A model generated the notes under the pieces. It was not told where the DNA came from. It saw only the letters and a list, made by a program, of their open reading frames with translations, and searched no databases. A stretch of 22,720 bases of DNA from JBBDYH01 sp040901795. GTDB lineage: Bacteria > Planctomycetota > Planctomycetia > Pirellulales > JALHPA01. Positions 1 to 7,986 of the stretch are shown here, piece after piece. Location of the stretch: assembly GCA_040901795.1 (NCBI GenBank), contig JBBDYH010000093.1:1-22720 (forward strand), read 5' to 3'. Every line of letters begins with the position of its first letter. Position 1 is the first letter of the stretch. The translations under genes were made by a program, and so were the position numbers.

Positions 1-845
1 TCAACGCAGGGTCACCGTCGTCAGTCACGCGCACCGTAATGCTGAATGTGCCTGGTCCCTGCGCCTCGCTGGGCGTCCACGAAAATGCGCCGGTTGCCGC
101 ATCGATCGTAGCGCCGGTCGGCGCGCCTGTGTCGAGGCTGAACGCGATTGCGTTGGCGGGCGAGTCGAGATCGCTCGCCGTGGCGGTGAACGTGATCGCG
201 GTGCCTTCGTCGCCGCTCCGGTTGCCGATCGGATTCAGCACCGGCGGCTGGTTGACCTCGCTGACGGCGATGGCGATGGTCTCTGAGTCACTCAACGCAG
301 GGTCACCGTCGTCAGTCACGCGCACCGTAATGCTGAATGTGCCTGGCCCCTGCGCCTCGCTGGGCGTCCACGAAAATGCGCCGGTCGCCGCATCGATCGT
401 AGCGCCGGTCGGCGCGCCTGTGTCGAGGCTGAAAACGAGTGCGTTGGCGGGCGAGTCGGGATCGCTCGCCGTGGCAGTGAACGTGATCGCGGTGCCTTCG
501 TCGCCGCTCCGATTGCCGATTGGATTCAGCACCGGCGGCTGGTTGACCTCACTGACCGTGATGGTAATGGTCTCCGAGTCGCTCAGGGCAGGGTCGCCGT
601 CGTCGGTCACCCGCACCGTAATGCTAAATGTGCCAGGTCCCTGCGCCTCGCTGGGCGTCCACGAAAATGCGCCGGTCGCAGAATTGATTGTCGCACCGGC
701 CGGAACTCCGGCATCGAGGCTGAATGTCAGCTCATCGTCCTGGTTGGGATCGCTCGCCGTCGCGGTAAACGTGATCGCCGTTCCTTCGCTACCGCTCCGG
801 TTGCCAATTGGATCGAGCACTGGCGGTTCGTTCGGCGGCACCGTT
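1..845 (-). repeat. Tandem 291-bp repeats encoding 97-residue Ig/cadherin-like domains
   Basis: Copies begin on the plus strand at about 1, 292 and 583, each 291 bp apart, so the reading frame is kept. The first two are nearly identical at DNA level; the third, which is first in protein order, diverges mainly at one end. Each encodes one domain with a PPVLDPIGN start and a TVRVTDDGDPAL end. The array probably continues past the left edge. Confidence 0.92.
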
Positions 846-3844
846 ACAAAGGTCTCTACCGTGGCGGAGTTATTGTCGTCGTTAAACTCCGGCGTCTGCG
901 AGGTGACTGTTGCCGTGTTGGAAAGTGTCGTGCCATCTGCCAATCCCCGATCGACCTTAACGACCAAAGTAAACGTTGCGGTATCGCCCCCAGCCAGCGA
1001 CGGCGTCGTAGCTGTGACTGTGCCGCCGCTGCCGACGGCGGGTGTCGACGGAGTCCAGCCGGCCGGAACGGTGAACGATTGAAACGTCGTCCCGCTTGGA
1101 AGCACGTCGCTGAGCAAGGCGTTGACCCCCTCGACCATGCCTGCGTTCGTTACTGTGATGGTATAGGTCAAGTCCTGTCCGGCGTTCACACTCTCGACGG
1201 AATCCGTCTTGGTCAACACCAGGTCGGTCGGATCTTCCACGACATTCAACGTGACCGAGTTGATCGCCACCTCCCATTTCCGGCCGGGGGGTAGCCGGTC
1301 GAGATCAAGTGTGCTGAAAGTCCCAGTTGTTTCGCCGTCGAGGACCAAGAACGAATCATCAATTTCGGGTGTGAACCCATTGATCAGATCCACCTGCAGC
1401 CTTCCCGCGAGCGTTGCGGCGCCGCTAACAACGAGCTGATCGAACCCGGTGGCGGGCGTTCGACCGCCGACCTCGATCAACAGCGTACCGCCGCTCTCTT
1501 GCGTGTAGTCGCCATCGATGGTTAACCGGCCTGGAGAAACACCCGGACTGACTGTCCCGCCAACGTTGGATACGTTGCTATCGACGGTGCCGCCCCCTTC
1601 GAGCACTCCTCCTTGAAGCTGGATCGGCAGCGTGGAACTAAGCGTCGCCCCGTCCGCGACAGCCGTTGTGCCGGCGGTTTGGGTGTAGGTCGACGAAGAC
1701 ACGAAGGCCAGCGTACCCGCCTGCACATCCACGGCGCCGCTGTTGGTGTGAGCGGAGGAGCCTTCGGAGAGAGTCAAGGATTGAGCGACAACAAGAGAAC
1801 CTCGATTGTCAAGCTGCGCATTGAGCGTGCGAGTGCCGCCCGTGCCCACCGACGACCTGATCTCACCGTCCGCGGCATTGATGAGCGTTCCATTGGTGAC
1901 ATTCAGCGTCGCGCCGTGTAAGGCGCCATTGATGCTGGTCAATTCGATCAGACCATTGTTGATGAAGCCATCCTCCACAGTGAAGTTGACCGAACCTTCG
2001 CTGGCGTTGCCCACCACTCGGATAATCGACGTGCCATTGGTGGTCAGCGCCCCATTGATCGTGCTATCGCCGCGCGTCTCGACCAACAGTGTTCCTTGGT
2101 TATTCAAATCCGCGTTGATCGTGTCGCCGCTCAGCGACAGGCTTGCCTGGTTGATCAGGTCTCCAGGACCATTGACCGTCACCGCTCCCGGAAAGACGAA
2201 CGTGGTGCTGGTCAACGTTAGGTCACTGGCTAGTTCTAACGTCTGCGTCCCGGCCAGACTGATCTGACCATCCCCCGATAGCAGCGTACTGGAGCCCAGC
2301 ACTGTGGTCCCATTGGTAATCGTCAGCGTCTTACCGGTGTCTACCTGGATCGTCCCATCGGTGCTGGTCAACGTGCGGCTGGTATTGGTGATGCCCAACG
2401 ACTGTGACACGGTCAATGTGCCTTGATTCTCAAGCTGGGCATTGAGCGTGCGAGCGCCGCCCGTGCCGAGCGACGACCGAATCTCACCGCCCGCCGCGTT
2501 GATAAGCGTGCCATTGGTGACGTTCAGCGTAGCGCCGTGCCGATCGCCATTGATGCTGGTCAATTCGATCAGACCATTGTTGGTGAAGCCGTTGTCCACT
2601 GTGAGGCTGGCGCGGGCGTCGTCGTGGTTCCCTTCCAGCCGAATCGTCGACATATCGCCGGTCGTCAGCAACCCGCTGATCCTGCTGTCGCCCCGCGGCA
2701 GGACCAATAGTGTTCCTTGGTTATTCAAATCGGCGTTGATCGTGTCGTTGTGTATTGTCAGGCTTGCCTGGTTGATCAGGTCTCCAGGACCGTTGACCGT
2801 CACCGCTCCCGGAAAGGCCAACGTGGGCTTCGTGGTGGTCAACGTCAGGTCAGTGGTCAGCTCCAACGTGTGCGTGCCGTCCAGATTGATCCCGCCGCTG
2901 CCGGTCAGCACCGAGTTGGACCCAAGCACGGTTGTGCCATTGATGATTGTGAGCGTCTTTCCCGTATCGACCTCGATCGCGCCGTCCGTGCTAGTGAACG
3001 TGCGGCCGGTGTTGTTGTTCATATCCAGCGACTGCAATACGGCCAGCGTGCCGCGATTATCAAGCTGCGCATTGAGCCTGCGAGCGCCGCCCGTGCCGGG
3101 CGCCGACTCGATCTCGCCCACGTTGATCAGCGTGCCGCTGCTGACGTTCAAGGTCGCCCCGTGCAGGGCGCCATTGATGCTGGTCAATTCGATCGTGCCG
3201 TTGTTCGTGAAGCCGTTGGCCACCGTCAGCGTGGCCGGGCCGACGCTGGCGTTCCCCTCCACGCGGACAGTCGACATGTCCTCGGTAGAAAGCGCCCCGT
3301 TGATCGTGCTGCCAGCGACGCCGGGTAAGACCAACAAGGTTCCCTGGTTGTTCAGGGCCGTGTTCACGGTGCTCACAGCGAGATTAACCGTGGCGTCATT
3401 GGTCACGGTGCCGGTTCCGCCCAGCGTCAAGGAACTCAGCGTCAAGCTCGCGGTCCCGCTGACGTCGAGCGCATTATTGATGGTGGAATTGTCCGTGATC
3501 GTAAAGGTTCCGCCGGTGACGGCGACGGTTGCCTCGCTGGTCAGGCTGCGAATGGTGGTGGTCCCCGAGGCGTGCGTGATCGTGTCGGCTGCAAAAGTCG
3601 CCCCAATCACCGCGTCGTCGGCCGCGCCGGGAAGTGCGTCGCTGGTCCAGTTAAACCTGTCGGTCCACGTGACACCATCGCCATCGCCATCGGTGTTGCC
3701 GTCCCAATTGACAGTCGCCAGAAGCCGCCGCGGTTCAAGAGGTTCGAGACGGAGCAAGCGACGCCGCAGAGCAAGGCGCTTGCAGGTCGTGGTTGACCCG
3801 GATGAATTCCCGTGCAGGAAGTCGTTGTAACGTCGGCGTGACAT
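1..3844 (-). CDS. Giant secreted/surface repeat protein, LEPRxLL signal, partial at C-terminus
   Basis: An open frame runs from ATG at 3844 to the left edge with no stop, giving 1281 residues and still incomplete. Residues 33-43 read LEPLEPRRLLA, the LEPRxLL-type motif typical of planctomycete exported giant proteins, preceded by an Arg-rich stretch. Residues about 44-870 are Thr/Asn/Gly/Leu-rich with recurring NNGTIELT, GTLINVG and LNAQLDN phrases, like autotransporter-associated beta-strand repeats forming a beta-helix. About 870-1000 resembles a DUF11 domain (LVLTKTDSVE, YTITVTNAG, LSNTATVTS). From about 1000 there are 97-residue Ig/cadherin-like repeats with NEPPVLDPIGN and SWTPSEAQGPGTFSITVRV, as in He_PIG domains. 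Function is probably cell-surface structure or adhesion (inference). A dockerin or anchor could lie beyond the edge. The upstream ribosome site is weak (AAGAGAGAC). Confidence 0.85.
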   Translation of the reverse strand, partial: MSRRRYNDFLHGNSSGSTTTCKRLALRRRLLRLEPLEPRRLLATVNWDGNTDGDGDGVTWTDRFNWTSDALPGAADDAVIGATFAADTITHASGTTTIRSLTSEATVAVTGGTFTITDNSTINNALDVSGTASLTLSSLTLGGTGTVTNDATVNLAVSTVNTALNNQGTLLVLPGVAGSTINGALSTEDMSTVRVEGNASVGPATLTVANGFTNNGTIELTSINGALHGATLNVSSGTLINVGEIESAPGTGGARRLNAQLDNRGTLAVLQSLDMNNNTGRTFTSTDGAIEVDTGKTLTIINGTTVLGSNSVLTGSGGINLDGTHTLELTTDLTLTTTKPTLAFPGAVTVNGPGDLINQASLTIHNDTINADLNNQGTLLVLPRGDSRISGLLTTGDMSTIRLEGNHDDARASLTVDNGFTNNGLIELTSINGDRHGATLNVTNGTLINAAGGEIRSSLGTGGARTLNAQLENQGTLTVSQSLGITNTSRTLTSTDGTIQVDTGKTLTITNGTTVLGSSTLLSGDGQISLAGTQTLELASDLTLTSTTFVFPGAVTVNGPGDLINQASLSLSGDTINADLNNQGTLLVETRGDSTINGALTTNGTSIIRVVGNASEGSVNFTVEDGFINNGLIELTSINGALHGATLNVTNGTLINAADGEIRSSVGTGGTRTLNAQLDNRGSLVVAQSLTLSEGSSAHTNSGAVDVQAGTLAFVSSSTYTQTAGTTAVADGATLSSTLPIQLQGGVLEGGGTVDSNVSNVGGTVSPGVSPGRLTIDGDYTQESGGTLLIEVGGRTPATGFDQLVVSGAATLAGRLQVDLINGFTPEIDDSFLVLDGETTGTFSTLDLDRLPPGRKWEVAINSVTLNVVEDPTDLVLTKTDSVESVNAGQDLTYTITVTNAGMVEGVNALLSDVLPSGTTFQSFTVPAGWTPSTPAVGSGGTVTATTPSLAGGDTATFTLVVKVDRGLADGTTLSNTATVTSQTPEFNDDNNSATVETFVTVPPNEPPVLDPIGNRSGSEGTAITFTATASDPNQDDELTFSLDAGVPAGATINSATGAFSWTPSEAQGPGTFSITVRVTDDGDPALSDSETITITVSEVNQPPVLNPIGNRSGDEGTAITFTATASDPDSPANALVFSLDTGAPTGATIDAATGAFSWTPSEAQGPGTFSITVRVTDDGDPALSDSETIAIAVSEVNQPPVLNPIGNRSGDEGTAITFTATASDLDSPANAIAFSLDTGAPTGATIDAATGAFSWTPSEAQGPGTFSITVRVTDDGDPAL
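1804..3350 (-). repeat. Long in-frame repeats (621 and 630 bp) in the beta-helix region
   Basis: The same block starts at plus-strand 1804, 2425 and 3055, with spacings of 621 and 630 bp (207 and 210 codons). The third copy matches only for about 300 bp. Each encodes the order LLV...GDSTING...GFTNNG, IELTSINGA..HGATLNV, GTLIN, GTGGARTLNAQLDN. This indicates internal duplication of a two-part beta-helix segment. Confidence 0.85.
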
Positions 3845-4118
3845 GGGAGTCTCTCTTGTTGTGCAGAATCGGTCTGCGTCGCCGGTTGCCGACCTTCGAA
3901 CGGCAAATGATCCGTTGAATTGCAGAATCGGGCACTGTTGCCTGGGGCGGCCGGAATGGCCCACTTTAACGGCACAATCGAGCCGCATTTTAGACCGGGA
4001 TAGTCTGCAGGTCACGCATTTTTGCAGAATCCTCGCAAAGAAACTTGCCACGCCCGTCGGGGAAAGTGGCGGCGCCGAACCGGGCTCCGAGGATGGCTCG
4101 ACGCTTCGAATTCCAAAG

Positions 4119-7100
4119 CTACTGGTCGCGACTCTTCGTCCTTACGACAATCGCCGGGCCGGGAAGGAGCACCTCAATGCCGTGATGGTCGGTGTCGGAG
4201 AGCAGCTCGATGCGGTTCGCGCCGCGGCGCAAATGCGGGATCTCAAGCGGCAGGCGACGGTAGAGCACGTCGTGCCGTCCCTTGTCGGCCACAGGCAAGA
4301 ACTTGCCGTTGAGCGTGAAATATTCCTCGACATCGCCGGCGCCGCCGTCCCACACAACGACGTGCAACTCGGCACGTTCGACATCGCGCGGATCAAACGG
4401 CAGGTCGACCGTGCTGGTCCGCTTCTTGCCGGCGCGGGACCAAAACGGATGTGGCAGATCGACGGCATCGTGAATTGTGACTCTCGCGGTGCGCTTGGCG
4501 ATCAGGTCAGGCGCGTCCGCGGCAACCGTCTCATAGACCAGGCCAGGCAGGTCCTTGAACTCGACGATCGCCCGCACTTTGTGATCGGTTTGCGCAGGAA
4601 GCATGGATAGGTCCCATGTCGCTTCAAACGGCGGGCGCGTCACGGTGGCAATCATGGCAGTTGGCCGGCGCCGCTTGGTAAAGCCGTGCCAGTCGCGCGT
4701 GCGGCGGTCGCCGTTCTCGTCATACCCCTCGTAGTGACCTTGAAAGTGCACGGCTGCGATGCGGTCCGCGTCGGCCGCGCCGACAAGCAGTGAGAGCTGA
4801 TACTGCTCGGGCTGTTTGTTGTGGGGGGCGACATGGACAGCGGCCGAAAAATGGTTGAGTCTGTGTTTCGTAAGCGCCAAGTCGTCAGACCGCAGCTCCG
4901 CCCGCAGACATGCGTTGTCAACAATAAAGTGTCCCCAGAACGTGGTCCCGGTATCGCAGGCGAACTGCAGCGCGTTATAGCCGTTGACCAGGTCCGTCAG
5001 CTTGAGCGGGATCGTCGGATAGAGATGCGTGCAGTCGTCTTTGCCCGGGACGTCGATTGAATACGTCGAGCGGCCGTTGATCGTGACGCGATGACCGGTG
5101 GTCCCCGGATGGCCGCCCCACAGCTCGCAATACAGCTCCGCGCCGGCCAGCTTGCGCGGGTCTTCGTCGGCGCGGATCAACATCATGCCGTTACCCTTGG
5201 TCTCTTGGCGATCGCCGTGCTCCGGGTGCAACACCGCCTCTGCCGCGTTGACGCGAAAACGCCCATTGACCGGCGGGTTGCCGTGGTCAAGGCCCATTTC
5301 GAACCAATGAAGGCGGAGAAAGCGTGGCCGTTTTCCCGAATCTGCTTCTTGCCGTGTGCCACTGGCTCTGCCAGTGCCGGCCTCTGCACTGATGGACCCA
5401 GTCGTACATGACTCCGCACTGGCGGAGCCAGTGGCACACGTTGCGGCGGCTGCGGGCACGTCATCCAGCGAATCGATCCACTGCCCCACGACCTCCGCAG
5501 CGGCGTGATCGACAAGGTGGCTGGCCAGCGGCGGCATGTTGTAGGCGTCCTGCTCGCGGCGGTTCATGCGGACATACAACATCGACTTGTTCCGATTCCC
5601 CGGCACCGCGACCTTCGCCCCCTCGATCCCCAAATCGGCCGCCACCAGCTTCCCGCCAATCAAGCCGGACTTCTCCAATGGCGTGGTAATCCGCGCGTCG
5701 AACTCACCGCGCACGCCGCCCGGCCGGTGGCAATTCGAGCAATTGGCATCGAGGTACGAGCGGGCGCGGTGCGTGAGCGTGGCATTCTCGTCGTCAATCG
5801 CGGCGAGCTTAGCATGATTTCGGAGCACGGCTGGATCGAAGGGACGATCGAACAGGCCCAGGCGTGACCACTCGGCAAGCTGATTCCGCATTCCTCGGGC
5901 GCCACCGTAATCGAAATCGCGGTCAAGTTGTCCCGCATTCACGCCCAGCACGAAGCCCGCCGCTTCTGTGTGACAGACCAGGCAGTCTTGACGGCTAGGA
6001 TACGTCCACTTTTGTGTTCCCGGTATCGACTCGTCAGCCGTCGAAGTCACATGCTCGGTAAGTGCGTCGTCGAGCAGTTCGGCATCGCTGCCGTCTGCGC
6101 GCCAGCGATACGTAACGCCGTAACCCAGGCCGCGTCGATCGACGACCAAGACGCGCGTCTCCAGCCGCCGGCGAGCGTTTTGCGGAGCGGCCTCATCCCC
6201 AAGCTCAAAATGCTTGACGAAGATGGTCCCCGCCGGAAATCTCCACCCGTTCTTGCCTGCGGCATCAATTCTTTGGTTGTCCGGTAGAATCATCCACCGC
6301 CGCTTCATCGCGCCATCGGACCAGAGCGGCGTGTTCACGTCGTACGGTATCGCACCGGGCATCGGCTCGAGGTTCTCCAGCGAACGAAAGAACCCAGTTT
6401 GCGAGAGCAGCCGCGGGAGATCTGGCGACTTCGGCGCATCGCGCTCAAATCCCTCAAATCGCCCGCGTGATTGGCCGTCATACACGATCCGCACCAACGA
6501 GCCGGTGTTCGGCTGAAACTTGTCGTCCTTCACCCACGCGTTGCGGCATAGTACGTACAGGCTGCCGTCGGGACCGATGCGCAGGTCCACCGGCCCGGCA
6601 AGCCCACCGGCAAAATTCTGGACATCGTGCGGTCGTTCTGGATCGAGGGTTTTGATCCAGCCGTGCATGTACTCGGCAAAAAAATATTTGCCCTGGTAGT
6701 GATCAGGAAACTGCGGCGAGCGGGGTGACGTGAGTACCCCTGGCGAGCGGGGCGACGTAAGTCCCCCGATCAGGTGGCGCGGGGATTCGTAAAACACGCC
6801 GCCCGCGATCGATTGCTTGCCGCCCAGGCTGTAGGCATAGAGCGGGCTTTTGTGCTCCGGGCGCGTCGTCGGGCCTTCGGTGATCGGCCAACCATAATTC
6901 GCTCCCCGCACGGCTTCGTTGATCTCTTCGTACCGCGAGCCGCCGACGTCGTTGATTAAGATCCGCCCCGTGCTCGGCTGCACGGCGAAGGCAAACGGAT
7001 TTCGCAGCCCGTAGCACCAGATCGCGCGGTATTTTCCTGCGGTCGTTTGATAGAAGGGATTGTCCTCGGGGATCGAGCCATCGGGATTGATCCGCAACAG

Positions 7101-7724
7101 CTTGCCCAAGAGCGAATCGAGCTTCTGCGACGGTGCACCGGCGGTCTGCTCGCCGATGGCAATATATAACTTGCCATCGGCGCCGAAATGGATTCCGCCC
7201 CCCTGGTGCCCGGCCGGAACGGCGCCTCCCATCTTCGTCTGGTCGTCCCCTTCCAGCAGTGCCTTTTCCGTCCTCGGATCGATGCGATCGCCGGCCAGCG
7301 TAAACCGGCTCACGCGATGGTGCGGGTAGGGCTTCGGCGCCACATAAACCAAATACAAATGCCCGTTCTGCTCGAATGTCGGATCGAGGGCGACACCGAT
7401 CAGCCCGCGTTCCCAAGCGCTATCGACTTCGAGCGTCAGCACCGGCTCAGCCAACAGCTTGCCGTCTTTGACCAGCCGCAGCGTACCCGTCTGCTCGCAA
7501 ATAAAGATCCGGCCATCCCGCGCGATCGCCATGCCCGTTGCCCCCGTCAAGCCCGTTGCCACCGTCTGCTGAGCGAACCCTGGCGGCAGACTGGCAACAT
7601 GGGCGCTATCGTCCGCAGCAGTCAAAGATCGGACCGCGATCACGCTGCTCAAAAACACCAGCGCGGCAATAAGCGCGCGGCCCAGCGCGACGCTTGAGAC
7701 ACGACAACGACGACCTGGTAGCAT
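4119..7724 (-). CDS. PQQ-dependent sugar dehydrogenase (GSDH) fused to diheme cytochrome module and C-terminal region
   Basis: 1201 residues. I chose ATG at 7724 because GGGAGGAG lies just upstream; an open frame continues to 7796 without a better site. Residues 1-36 form a signal peptide (RALIAALVFLSSVIAVRSL then TAADD). About 48-440 is a GSDH-type beta-propeller: GLTGATGMAIARDGRIFICEQ, GHQGGGIHFGADGKLYIAIG, GLRNPFAFAV, GANYGWP. About 450-760 resembles the SO2930/HNE_0200-type diheme cytochrome module, with heme sites CLVCH (about residue 580) and CSNCHRPGG (about 661). A low-complexity decapeptide-repeat linker at about 762-791 leads to about 410 residues I cannot assign, beginning RFLRLHWFEMG. 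Likely role: periplasmic oxidation of a sugar or alcohol, passing electrons to the hemes. It lies 274 bp upstream of the surface-protein gene on the same strand; a shared operon is not shown. Confidence 0.88.
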   Translation of the reverse strand: MLPGRRCRVSSVALGRALIAALVFLSSVIAVRSLTAADDSAHVASLPPGFAQQTVATGLTGATGMAIARDGRIFICEQTGTLRLVKDGKLLAEPVLTLEVDSAWERGLIGVALDPTFEQNGHLYLVYVAPKPYPHHRVSRFTLAGDRIDPRTEKALLEGDDQTKMGGAVPAGHQGGGIHFGADGKLYIAIGEQTAGAPSQKLDSLLGKLLRINPDGSIPEDNPFYQTTAGKYRAIWCYGLRNPFAFAVQPSTGRILINDVGGSRYEEINEAVRGANYGWPITEGPTTRPEHKSPLYAYSLGGKQSIAGGVFYESPRHLIGGLTSPRSPGVLTSPRSPQFPDHYQGKYFFAEYMHGWIKTLDPERPHDVQNFAGGLAGPVDLRIGPDGSLYVLCRNAWVKDDKFQPNTGSLVRIVYDGQSRGRFEGFERDAPKSPDLPRLLSQTGFFRSLENLEPMPGAIPYDVNTPLWSDGAMKRRWMILPDNQRIDAAGKNGWRFPAGTIFVKHFELGDEAAPQNARRRLETRVLVVDRRGLGYGVTYRWRADGSDAELLDDALTEHVTSTADESIPGTQKWTYPSRQDCLVCHTEAAGFVLGVNAGQLDRDFDYGGARGMRNQLAEWSRLGLFDRPFDPAVLRNHAKLAAIDDENATLTHRARSYLDANCSNCHRPGGVRGEFDARITTPLEKSGLIGGKLVAADLGIEGAKVAVPGNRNKSMLYVRMNRREQDAYNMPPLASHLVDHAAAEVVGQWIDSLDDVPAAAATCATGSASAESCTTGSISAEAGTGRASGTRQEADSGKRPRFLRLHWFEMGLDHGNPPVNGRFRVNAAEAVLHPEHGDRQETKGNGMMLIRADEDPRKLAGAELYCELWGGHPGTTGHRVTINGRSTYSIDVPGKDDCTHLYPTIPLKLTDLVNGYNALQFACDTGTTFWGHFIVDNACLRAELRSDDLALTKHRLNHFSAAVHVAPHNKQPEQYQLSLLVGAADADRIAAVHFQGHYEGYDENGDRRTRDWHGFTKRRRPTAMIATVTRPPFEATWDLSMLPAQTDHKVRAIVEFKDLPGLVYETVAADAPDLIAKRTARVTIHDAVDLPHPFWSRAGKKRTSTVDLPFDPRDVERAELHVVVWDGGAGDVEEYFTLNGKFLPVADKGRHDVLYRRLPLEIPHLRRGANRIELLSDTDHHGIEVLLPGPAIVVRTKSRDQ
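5353..5440. repeat. Palindromic repeat inside the coding sequence (decapeptide linker)
   Basis: Arms at 5353-5380 and 5413-5440 are inverted copies, nearly perfect over 28 bp (core GTGCCACTGGCT and its complement). A third, degenerate unit (GCACTGATGGACCCAGT) fills the gap. Units recur at 30 bp, so the protein reads CATGSASAES, CTTGSISAEA. It resembles a REP-type element that landed in frame between the cytochrome module and the C-terminal region. Confidence 0.8.
6716..6769. repeat. 27-bp direct repeat pair inserted in frame in GSDH domain
   Basis: Two 27-bp units, each carrying a GGGG..ACGTC.CCC quasi-palindrome, encode LTSPRSPGVLTSPRSP on the minus strand at about residues 320-337. They interrupt the stretch between YESPRHLIGG and QFPDHYQGKYFFAEY, where GSDH-family proteins normally have only a short loop. 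Confidence 0.75.
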
Positions 7725-7886
7725 GGAACTCCTCCCGAGCACGGATACCATCCTGCACAATAGCACCCGGCCCCACGCCCCTGCAAACGCCGTCAACTAT
7801 CGCCGGCCTTTCGTGCCGCGTAAAATCTAGATTGCACATTCCGTATTACAAACCCATAGCAACCTGTTCTGCTGACACTAATTTGG

Positions 7887-7964
7887 AACAGCAGGAAACA
7901 AAGGCAACGAAGAACAGCATGTCTGGCCGACTTCCCACCTTCGTTAGCTTCGTTTCCTTCTGTT
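7887..7964. repeat. Imperfect inverted repeat between divergent genes
   Basis: Arms 7887-7912 and 7939-7964 pair over 26 bp with about four mismatches (AACAGCAGGAAAC against its complement), with a 26-bp loop. It lies in the 262-bp divergent gap upstream of both the GSDH fusion and the zinc-ribbon gene. It could be an interspersed repeat, or a hairpin affecting the plus-strand leader. No convincing -35/-10 pair was seen nearby. Confidence 0.7.
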
Positions 7965-7986
7965 AATCTGTTTTCAGCCGCGTTCC

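Noticed and set aside
1..845. CRISPR-like or satellite array
   Set aside because: The 291-bp units are coding, in frame and without spacers, so they are protein domain repeats.
39..1082. Long plus-strand ORF with repeated MLNVPGPCASLGVHENAPVA
   Set aside because: Antisense shadow of the 97-residue repeats. The minus-strand frame gives well-formed Ig-like domains and continues across the whole region.
2442..3830. 462-residue plus-strand ORF
   Set aside because: Antisense shadow of the beta-helix region; composition (Ser/Val/Pro-rich) comes from the complement of Thr/Asn/Gly codons.
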